Shown here in pieces: positions 1 through 4,774 of a stretch of DNA of 5,002 bases. The DNA comes from Paracoccaceae bacterium (GTDB lineage Bacteria > Pseudomonadota > Alphaproteobacteria > Rhodobacterales > Rhodobacteraceae): contig JAOUMG010000212.1 of NCBI GenBank assembly GCA_029881635.1, positions 1 to 5,002 on the forward strand, in the 5' to 3' direction. Made by a program: the position numbers and the translations under genes. Each line of letters begins with the position of its first letter. The stretch's first letter is position 1. The notes beneath the pieces were generated by a model. It did no database searches. It was not told the DNA's origin and worked only from the letters and a program-made list of their open reading frames with translations.

Positions 1-613
1 GCTGCAGGCACTGGCTGCTGAATTGGGGTCGCGGGCGCATGTATTGCCCTGCAATCTGTCCGATGCGGTAGCAGTTGAAGCCTTGCCGAAGGCGGCGGCT
101 GAGGCCATGGGCTCGGTCGATATCCTGATCAACAATGCCGGGATTACCCGCGATAATCTCTTCATGCGGATGTCGGACGACGAATGGCAATCGGTACTTG
201 ATGTCAATCTGACATCGACATTTCGTCTGTGCCGCGGTGTTTTGCGGGGGATGATGAAGGCCCGCTGGGGGCGGATCGTCAATATCACGTCAATTGTCGG
301 TACGACGGGAAACCCCGGTCAGGGCAATTATGCGGCGGCAAAGGCCGGGCTGACCGGGATGTCGAAATCCCTGGCCTATGAGGTTGCAAGCCGCGGTATC
401 ACGGTCAACTGCGTGGCGCCCGGATTTATCGCAACGGCAATGACCGACAAGCTGAACGAGGACCAAAAAGGACGGATCCTGACACAGATACCGGCGGGGC
501 GGATGGGCGAAGCTGATGAGGTTGCGGCGGCTGCACTTTACCTTGCGAGCCCGGAGGCCGGCTATGTCACCGGGGCGACATTGCATGTCAACGGTGGAAT
601 GAGCATGGTGTGA
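1..613 (+). CDS. fabG: 3-oxoacyl-ACP reductase FabG, 5' end cut by the window edge
   Basis: This enzyme does the NADPH-dependent reduction of 3-oxoacyl-ACP to 3-hydroxyacyl-ACP, the first reductive step of each cycle of type II fatty acid synthesis in the cytoplasm. The reading frame is open from base 2 (LQALAAELG...), so the TTG at 23 is internal and not a start. There are 203 residues visible. By alignment of the catalytic Tyr with E. coli Tyr151, about 41 N-terminal residues, including the TGxxxGIG cofactor loop, lie outside the window. Visible short-chain dehydrogenase motifs are NNAG (visible residues 44-47), the VNLTS Asn (69), the catalytic Ser in NITS (97), and YAAAK with Tyr110 and Lys114 (codons at 329 and 341). 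The PGF segment and the C-terminal GGMSMV ending follow, as in FabG. The catalytic set is intact. Many SDRs resemble FabG, but the acpP and fabF neighbours make this the fatty-acid enzyme. Confidence 0.96.
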   Translation, partial: LQALAAELGSRAHVLPCNLSDAVAVEALPKAAAEAMGSVDILINNAGITRDNLFMRMSDDEWQSVLDVNLTSTFRLCRGVLRGMMKARWGRIVNITSIVGTTGNPGQGNYAAAKAGLTGMSKSLAYEVASRGITVNCVAPGFIATAMTDKLNEDQKGRILTQIPAGRMGEADEVAAAALYLASPEAGYVTGATLHVNGGMSMV

Positions 614-628
614 CACGTTCGAATTTGG

Positions 629-646
629 GCGCTTGCGAAAGCGTTT
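629..646 (+). terminator. weak hairpin after fabG, possible intrinsic terminator
   Basis: Starting 16 nt after the fabG stop, CGCTT (630-634) pairs with AAGCG (639-643) around a GCGA loop, a GNRA-type tetraloop. A G-T pair (629/644) extends the stem, and only three T follow. The stem is short and the T-run poor, so it would be an inefficient terminator or an mRNA 3'-end stabiliser. It abuts the proposed -35 of the acpP promoter. Confidence 0.3.
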
Positions 647-672
647 GCCTAACGTCTAGACTGTGCTATAGG
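645..672 (+). promoter_or_regulatory. candidate sigma70 promoter for acpP
   Basis: TTGCCT (645-650) and TATAGG (667-672) are separated by 16 bp. The -35 matches the TTGaca consensus at its strongest positions and the -10 is a fair TATAat match. It would give a leader of about 120 nt before acpP. The spacer contains a perfect 8-bp palindrome, GTCTAGAC (654-661). A separate promoter here fits the 185-bp gap after fabG and the high ACP demand of the cell, but no transcript start is known. Confidence 0.5.
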
Positions 673-684
673 CGGCGCTGACTT

Positions 685-712
685 GCCGGTGGGGTGCAAT
701 TGCATTTCCGGC
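685..712 (+). other. stem-loop in the acpP leader
   Basis: GCCGG (685-689) and CCGGC (708-712) are exact inverted repeats. Nested inside is the perfect palindrome TGCAATTGCA (695-704), joined by a GGG/TTT stretch (692-694/705-707) that could pair as G-U in RNA. Together these can fold into one extended hairpin capped by an AAUU loop. It lies within the leader that would be transcribed from the promoter upstream. Its role is unknown; transcript stability or an operator on DNA are both possible. Confidence 0.4.
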
Positions 713-798
713 GGCCTTGCGGAAGCGGGGCCTTGAACCGCTCGCATAGAGCACGGGACCAGGGAGCGGGAATAGACCCGCCAACATGAGGAATTGAC

Positions 799-1032
799 AT
801 GAGCGACATCGCAGATCGCGTTAAGAAAATTGTCGTCGAGCATCTGGGCGTTGAAGAAGACAAGGTCACCGAAGGGGCCTCGTTCATCGACGATCTGGGC
901 GCCGACAGTCTGGACACAGTCGAACTCGTGATGGCATTCGAGGAAGAATTCGGGATCGAGATTCCGGATGATGCTGCCGAAACCATCCAGACATTTGGCG
1001 ACGCGGTGAAGTTCATCACTGAAGCTGCCTGA
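799..1032 (+). CDS. acpP: acyl carrier protein AcpP
   Basis: This small acidic cytoplasmic protein carries the growing acyl chain as a thioester on a 4'-phosphopantetheine arm and presents it to FabD, FabF, FabG and the other synthase enzymes, as well as to lipid A and phospholipid acyltransferases. The 77 residues match the usual length (E. coli 78 with Met). The phosphopantetheine attachment Ser37 lies in the GADSLD motif (codon AGT at 907-909) at the start of helix II. Helix [16 protein letters not shown], is the acidic face that partners recognise, and the C-terminal part ends in FITEAA. GAGGAA (788-793) is the ribosome binding site, with 7 nt between GAGG and the ATG. It stands apart from fabG (185 bp) and is closed by a strong terminator, so it can be made as its own short, abundant mRNA. 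Confidence 0.98.
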   Translation: MSDIADRVKKIVVEHLGVEEDKVTEGASFIDDLGADSLDTVELVMAFEEEFGIEIPDDAAETIQTFGDAVKFITEAA

Positions 1033-1054
1033 TCAGGATTATGGATCGAGTTTG

Positions 1055-1083
1055 AAAGCGGCGTCCTTTTGGGCGCCGTTTTT
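1055..1083 (+). terminator. Rho-independent terminator of acpP
   Basis: CGGCGTCC (1059-1066) pairs with GGGCGCCG (1071-1078) over 8 bp with one T-G wobble, closing a TTTT loop. The flanking AAA (1055-1057) pairs with the start of the T-run (1079-1083). The GC-rich stem with an immediate TTTTT tail, 23 nt after the acpP stop, is a textbook intrinsic terminator. The next gene starts only 17 bp beyond it without an obvious promoter of its own, so some read-through is likely. Confidence 0.9.
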
Positions 1084-1100
1084 CATTTGGAGGTTGGGAA

Positions 1101-1628
1101 ATGATTCCGGTTGTCGAAACGGAAAGGCTGATTTTAAGGCCAATGGTTCGGGAGGATTTTCCTGCCTATGCCGCGATATGGCGGGAACCGGAAGTTGTCC
1201 GCTTTACCGGGGGTGCGGTGCGGAGTGAAAGCGATTGCTGGGGCCGTTTCCTGAAAATCGCCGGAAGCTGGGTGATGGAAGGGTTCGGTCAATGGGCTGT
1301 AACGCGAAAATCGGATGGCGCGTTCATAGGGCAGACCGGTTTTTTCAACGCCTTGCGCGGGATCGGGACGGATTTCGATGCGGCACCGGAAGTCGGTTGG
1401 GTTATCGCCACCGCGTTTCACGGGCAAGGATATGGCGGCGAAGCGGTGATGGCTGCGCATCGCTGGTTTGATGCCCAGCCCTTTGGCGGTCTCAGCCATG
1501 CCATGATTTCGGTTGATCACGCGGTATCGCAGAGGCTGGCCGAGAACCTTGGATACAGGTTCTGGCGCCGTGCCGAACTCGAAAGGGATGATTGGGTGAA
1601 GTTATTGGTGCGGGATGTTCGGCCTTGA
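1101..1628 (+). CDS. GNAT-family N-acetyltransferase, RimJ/RimL-like
   Basis: This is a predicted acetyl-CoA-dependent N-acetyltransferase; the substrate is unknown. The 175-residue length is typical of the RimJ/RimL (Acetyltransf_3) type. The N terminus has the family signature ETERLILRPM with a following REDF (residues 6-20). The central strand reads GFGQWAV...GAFIGQTGF (61-81). EVGWVI (97-102) leads into the acetyl-CoA pyrophosphate loop, motif A, HGQGYGGEAV (107-116), which matches (Q/R)xxGxG/A. A late NLGYRFWRR segment fits motif B. The ATG is supported by GGAGG (1089-1093) with 7-nt spacing. It sits 17 bp after the acpP terminator. RimL relatives acetylate ribosomal protein N termini, but many members act on small amines or antibiotics, so I do not assign one. 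Early codons such as TTA and AGG are uncommon beside the neighbouring fab genes, which suggests lower expression. Confidence 0.9.
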   Translation: MIPVVETERLILRPMVREDFPAYAAIWREPEVVRFTGGAVRSESDCWGRFLKIAGSWVMEGFGQWAVTRKSDGAFIGQTGFFNALRGIGTDFDAAPEVGWVIATAFHGQGYGGEAVMAAHRWFDAQPFGGLSHAMISVDHAVSQRLAENLGYRFWRRAELERDDWVKLLVRDVRP

Positions 1629-1681
1629 CCTGATGGTGCCGGTGATGTCCCATCAAACGCAGTCCAGTGGGGTGAAACATT

Positions 1682-2059
1682 ATGCGACGTGATGTAATTG
1701 GATTGATCGTGGCTGCCATCCTGACGATTGGCGCCGTCTATTCGGGTTTGCCGGAATGGCTTGGGGCGCATCCGAAGTTTGCCGGAAAGATTGCCATCGG
1801 TGGTGTGCTTTCAGGAGCCGTTTTGGCGGTTCTCGTTCGCTATTGGCGGGCCGCGCCGGTGGTCAAGGCAGGCCTGGCCGGTCTGGCGCTGGTTTTGGCA
1901 TTCACCGTGGCGAAGGTCGGTGGCCATAGATTTGCGGCCTCTTACGCTGAGGATGCCTTTGCCGGAAAGATGTGGTTCTTTGGTTGGATCGCGACAGGTG
2001 CGGCAGGTTTTTTGGTTGTTTTCCTGTTGTTTGGTCTGGTGATGTCGAGACGCGCATAA
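1682..2059 (+). CDS. small integral membrane protein, four predicted helices, function unknown
   Basis: I do not recognise this 125-residue protein. It shows four hydrophobic stretches, at about residues 5-23, 37-52, 60-79 and 97-121. Positive residues at the N terminus (MRRD), after helix 2 (RYWR) and at the C terminus (SRRA) predict both ends and the helix 2-3 loop in the cytoplasm. The short periplasmic loops are around residues 24-36 and 80-96. No catalytic motif or cysteine is visible. The ATG is preceded by GGGGTGA (1669-1675), 6 nt away, a fair ribosome binding site. It follows the acetyltransferase by 53 bp with no terminator between, so the two are probably co-transcribed. It lies 95 bp before fabF. 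Coding is supported by the coherent hydrophobic pattern; an overlapping +1 frame at 1728-2042 lacks one. Confidence 0.75.
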   Translation: MRRDVIGLIVAAILTIGAVYSGLPEWLGAHPKFAGKIAIGGVLSGAVLAVLVRYWRAAPVVKAGLAGLALVLAFTVAKVGGHRFAASYAEDAFAGKMWFFGWIATGAAGFLVVFLLFGLVMSRRA

Positions 2060-2154
2060 GGCAAGTTTCCGCCAAAGCGAGTAGTCGTGTTGCGCGGCTT
2101 TGAGTGGGCGTGTATCACGAAGCCTGACAAGGAAATACGTTTGAGGGGGCATCA

Positions 2155-3417
2155 ATGCGTCGAGTGGTTGTCACTGGTCTGGGTATGGTCACGCCGCTGG
2201 CCTGCGGAGTGGAAGAAACCTGGTCGCGCCTGATCGCGGGGCAATCTGGTGCCGGAACGATTACACGGTTCGATACCGCAAACGTGGTCACGAACTACGC
2301 CTGCGAAATTCCTGTTGGTGACGGATCGGACGGGACGTTCAATCCGGATGACTGGATGGAGGCGAAGGATCGCCGCAAGGTCGATGATTTCATCCTATAC
2401 GGTATGGCCGCCGCCACCATGGCCGTGCGCGATGCAGGTTGGGAGCCCGAAGACGAGGAAAGCCGGTTGCGGACCGGTGTGATGATTGGTTCGGGAATTG
2501 GCGGTCTGAGTTCGATTGCCGAAACGGCAGTGCTGATCAAGGAAAAAGGACCGAAACGGGTATCGCCGTTTTTCATTCCGGGCGCCTTGATCAATCTGGT
2601 ATCGGGCCAGGTTTCGATCCGCTTCGGGTTCAAGGGACCCAACCATGCCGTGGTGACGGCTTGTTCGACGGGTGCCCATGCCATTGGCGATGCGGCGCGG
2701 TTGATCCAGTGGGGTGACGCTGATGTCATGATCGCGGGGGGCGCGGAAAGCCCGATATCAGAGATTGGCATTGCCGGTTTTAATGCCTGCAAGGCGTTAT
2801 CGACCAAACGCGCAGATGATCCGACAAAGGCCAGCCGTCCTTATGATGCGGACCGTGATGGGTTTGTCATGGGCGAGGGCGCAGGCGTTGTCGTGCTGGA
2901 GGAATATGAGCATGCCAAGGCGCGGGGCGCGAAGATCTATGCTGAAGTCTTGGGATATGGGATGTCCGGGGACGCCTATCACATCACGGCGCCATCAGAG
3001 GATGGCGACGGCGGATATCGCAGCATGGCTGCGGCCCTGAAGCGCGCGGGGCTCGCCCCTTCACAGGTTGACTATATCAATGCCCATGGCACGTCGACCA
3101 TGGCCGATACCATCGAACTGGGCGCGGTCGAGCGATTAATGGGTGATGCGGCGGCGGGGGCGACAATGTCGTCGACGAAATCGGCCATTGGCCACCTTTT
3201 GGGGGCTGCAGGCGCGGTCGAGGCGATTTTCTGCGTGTTGGCGATCCGCGATCAGGTGGCTCCGCCTACAATCAATCTTGATAACCCGGCTGTAACGCCA
3301 AAACTGGACCTGGCCGCGAACAAGTCTGTGAAGCGCAGGATTGATGTCGCTTTGTCCAACAGTTTTGGCTTTGGTGGAACCAATGCATCGCTGGTTTTGG
3401 GGCGGGTTCAGAACTGA
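2155..3417 (+). CDS. fabF: 3-oxoacyl-ACP synthase II (beta-ketoacyl-ACP synthase II) FabF
   Basis: This is a decarboxylating condensing enzyme that joins malonyl-ACP to acyl-ACP, extending the chain by two carbons; FabF types control unsaturated chain length and membrane fluidity. The protein is a full-length 420 residues, slightly longer than E. coli FabF. The thiolase-fold catalytic triad is complete. Cys170 is in TACSTGAH (codon at 2662), His311 in NAHGTST (3085) and His347 in AIGHLLGAAG (3193), with the conserved Lys342 just before it. The C-terminal SFGFGGTN loop (403-410) carries the gatekeeper Phe. The N-terminal RRVVVTGLGMVTPL is the standard FabF opening. GAGGGGG (2143-2149), 5 nt ahead, supports the ATG. 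Its stop overlaps the start of mltG by one base, so the two are very probably translationally coupled. FabB is the alternative; overall sequence and the acpP linkage favour FabF. Confidence 0.97.
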   Translation: MRRVVVTGLGMVTPLACGVEETWSRLIAGQSGAGTITRFDTANVVTNYACEIPVGDGSDGTFNPDDWMEAKDRRKVDDFILYGMAAATMAVRDAGWEPEDEESRLRTGVMIGSGIGGLSSIAETAVLIKEKGPKRVSPFFIPGALINLVSGQVSIRFGFKGPNHAVVTACSTGAHAIGDAARLIQWGDADVMIAGGAESPISEIGIAGFNACKALSTKRADDPTKASRPYDADRDGFVMGEGAGVVVLEEYEHAKARGAKIYAEVLGYGMSGDAYHITAPSEDGDGGYRSMAAALKRAGLAPSQVDYINAHGTSTMADTIELGAVERLMGDAAAGATMSSTKSAIGHLLGAAGAVEAIFCVLAIRDQVAPPTINLDNPAVTPKLDLAANKSVKRRIDVALSNSFGFGGTNASLVLGRVQN

Positions 3418-4574
3418 TGTGGCGGCATATCGCCTCAAACTTTCTGACCATTGCGATTTTGCTGTTGGTGGCGGCAGCAGGAATTGTTGCCTGGGGTCAG
3501 CGCCAGTACACGGGTCCAGGGCCGCTGGCTGAACCGATTTGCTTTCAGGTCAAGAAAGGATCGAGTTTCAGGGCCGTGGCCGATGATCTTTCCGCCCGTG
3601 GCGCGATCAGTTCCGCCTATATCCTGAAAGTTGGGGCGGATTACGAAGGCAAGGCCAGTTCGTTGAAGGCGGGGTCGTACTTGATCACACCGAATGCGCC
3701 GATGGCCGAGATCGTTGAGGAGATCACCAAAAGCGGGCAATCCACTTGCGGGACGGAAATCAATTTCCGCATCGGGGTACAGGTTGCCGATGTTCTGGTT
3801 CGCGAGCTCGACCCGGCGAGCAACCGGTACGTTGAGGTGGCAAAGTTCGTGCCCGCGGATGAAGCTGCGCCGCAAGCCTATGTTGATGTTGCAGAGGATG
3901 CCGATGTGCGGTTTCGTATCACTTTGGCTGAAGGTGTGACCAGTTGGCAGGTGGTTGAGGCGCTGAAACGGGCCGAGTTTCTGGTTGGCGAGCTTGCTGA
4001 AGTGCCGCCAGAAGGCAGTTTGTCGCCTGACAGTTACGAAATTCAGCGGGGTGCGGTCAGGGTTGAGTTGCTGGCGGAAATGCAGGCGCGTCAGGCCGAG
4101 GTACTGTCGACGCTTTGGGCAGGAAGAGCGGACGGTTTGCCCTATGCCACGCCCGAAGAGGCGTTGATCATGGCATCAATCGTGGAGAAGGAAACCGGCG
4201 TTCCGGAGGAACGAGGCCAGGTTGCAAGTGTATTCATCAACCGGCTTGAGCAAGGTATGAAGCTGCAAACCGACCCCACAGTGATTTACGGTCTGACCAA
4301 GGGGCAAGGGATATTGGGCCGTGGGCTGCGGCAGAGCGAACTGCGCGGTCGTACACCATACAACACTTATGTCATTGACGGTTTGCCGCCGACCCCCATC
4401 GCCAACCCCGGAAGCGATAGCATCGCCGCTGCGCTGAACCCTGACACGACAGATTTTCTGTTCTTTGTCGCGGATGGTACCGGAGGTCATGCCTTTGCCA
4501 GGACACTTGCCGAACATAACGACAATGTGGCCAAGTGGCGCGCGATTGAAGCGGAGCGAAATACAGGGAACTAA
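3417..4574 (+). CDS. mltG: endolytic murein transglycosylase MltG (YceG family)
   Basis: This is a membrane-anchored lytic transglycosylase that cuts nascent glycan strands in the periplasm next to the wall synthases, setting strand length. Residues 9-26 form one N-terminal transmembrane anchor after a short cytoplasmic start (MWRH), with the rest periplasmic. A LysM-like segment spans about 40-105. The catalytic region starts at about 234 (LWAGRADGLPY). Its core is ASIVEKETG with Glu257 and Glu259; by similarity to E. coli MltG, Glu257 is the likely catalytic acid. VFINRLEQGMKLQTDPTVIYG, PYNTY, GLPPTPIANPG and FFVADGTGGHAF complete the family signature. At 385 residues it is about 45 longer than the E. 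coli protein, through an insert at about 109-165. The only two cysteines are Cys42 and Cys111. The start overlaps the fabF stop (TGATG). Older databases call this family aminodeoxychorismate lyase, which is a misannotation. Confidence 0.95.
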   Translation: MWRHIASNFLTIAILLLVAAAGIVAWGQRQYTGPGPLAEPICFQVKKGSSFRAVADDLSARGAISSAYILKVGADYEGKASSLKAGSYLITPNAPMAEIVEEITKSGQSTCGTEINFRIGVQVADVLVRELDPASNRYVEVAKFVPADEAAPQAYVDVAEDADVRFRITLAEGVTSWQVVEALKRAEFLVGELAEVPPEGSLSPDSYEIQRGAVRVELLAEMQARQAEVLSTLWAGRADGLPYATPEEALIMASIVEKETGVPEERGQVASVFINRLEQGMKLQTDPTVIYGLTKGQGILGRGLRQSELRGRTPYNTYVIDGLPPTPIANPGSDSIAAALNPDTTDFLFFVADGTGGHAFARTLAEHNDNVAKWRAIEAERNTGN

Positions 4575-4626
4575 GCGTGTTCCGGGTTAACGAGAGGTTA
4601 CTGGGGCGCGCGATAAGCCATTGACG

Positions 4627-4639
4627 TAAAACGTTTTTA
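4627..4639. promoter_or_regulatory. AT-rich near-palindrome just upstream of the -35 box
   Basis: AAAACGTTTT (4628-4637) is a perfect 10-bp palindrome. With one extra T it becomes a TAAAA-CG-TTTTTA near-dyad. It ends 3 bp before the TTGACT -35 box at 4642, where an UP element or an activator would be expected. It could bind a dimeric regulator or simply be an A/T-rich upstream promoter element. Confidence 0.35.
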
Positions 4640-4641
4640 TC

Positions 4642-4670
4642 TTGACTTTGCGAACGGTCCAAAGTATACT
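4642..4670 (+). promoter_or_regulatory. near-consensus sigma70 promoter after mltG
   Basis: TTGACT (4642-4647) and TATACT (4665-4670) are separated by exactly 17 bp, each one mismatch or less from the housekeeping consensus. The predicted start of transcription is at about 4676-4678. It points toward the gene at 4775 but is separated from it by an intrinsic terminator, and its -10 box lies inside a dyad. It is the best promoter match in the window. Confidence 0.85.
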
Positions 4671-4677
4671 TTCGGAC
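4657..4677. promoter_or_regulatory. dyad covering the -10 box, candidate operator
   Basis: AAAGTATACTTT (4661-4672) is a perfect 12-bp palindrome. GTCC (4657-4660) and GGAC (4674-4677) flank it as a second inverted pair, offset by one base on the right side. The dyad centres on the TATACT -10 box and reaches the predicted +1. A dimeric repressor bound here would block RNA polymerase. No binding family is recognised. Confidence 0.55.
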
Positions 4678-4713
4678 ATGCTAGAAGAAGTGGGCAAGCG
4701 GCACGGGGGGTGA
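4678..4713 (+). CDS. possible 11-codon leader peptide, start at or next to the predicted +1
   Basis: ATG at 4678 begins a frame encoding MLEEVGKRHGG, ending at TGA (4711-4713). The ATG lies 7 nt past the -10 box, so the transcript would have no leader or only one or two leader bases. The ORF runs into the terminator hairpin, and its stop codon sits in the hairpin loop. This layout resembles ribosome-controlled attenuators, but the peptide has no repeated amino acid, and an 11-codon frame can arise by chance. It is a hypothesis only. Confidence 0.3.
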   Translation: MLEEVGKRHGG

Positions 4714-4730
4714 CCCCGGCGCCGCTTTTT
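4696..4730 (+). terminator. strong intrinsic terminator or attenuator between promoter and next gene
   Basis: AGCGGC (4697-4702) pairs exactly with GCCGCT (4721-4726). After a small 1x2 internal loop, CGGGG (4704-4708) pairs with CCCCG (4714-4718) around a GGTGA loop. TTTTT follows (4726-4730). The stem has about 11 pairs, nearly all G-C. Because it lies 60 nt downstream of the -35 box of a strong promoter and 45 nt before the next start codon, it cannot belong to mltG alone: it ends transcripts made from the 4642 promoter after roughly 55 nt. Confidence 0.85.
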
Positions 4731-4774
4731 CAATTCACTCGTGCGGATTGGCATGAGAGGCGGGCGCATACTTG

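Larger units (their letters stand above)
4676..4730 (+). ncRNA. predicted short transcript from promoter to terminator
   Basis: The near-consensus promoter (4642-4670) and the terminator (4696-4730) together define an RNA of about 50-55 nt. It could be the attenuated leader of the downstream gene or a free-standing small RNA. No known RNA family is recognised, and the call rests only on the two flanking signals. Confidence 0.4.

Noticed and set aside
23..25. TTG as the start of fabG
   Set aside because: The FabG reading continues upstream to the window edge, and a start here would remove the cofactor-binding loop.
1631..1655. Inverted repeat TGATGG / CCATCA after the acetyltransferase gene
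   Set aside because: Six weak pairs with a 13-nt loop and no T-run after it; not a convincing terminator or operator.
1728..2042. 104-residue frame overlapping the membrane protein gene
   Set aside because: Arg/Trp/Ser-rich shadow composition and no ribosome binding site; the 1682 frame has a clear helix pattern.
2073..2102. CAAAGC / GCTTTG inverted repeat in the gap before fabF
   Set aside because: Six pairs around an 18-nt loop with no T-run; it can be explained by chance.
2090..2118. TTGCGC-N17-TATCAC as a possible promoter for fabF
   Set aside because: The spacing is right but both boxes are poor matches; chance hits of this quality are common. fabF may instead be read from upstream.
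2295..2807. 170-residue open frame on the minus strand inside fabF
   Set aside because: Opposite a certain gene; the product has no coherent domain, and it is a by-product of the GC-rich codon use of fabF.
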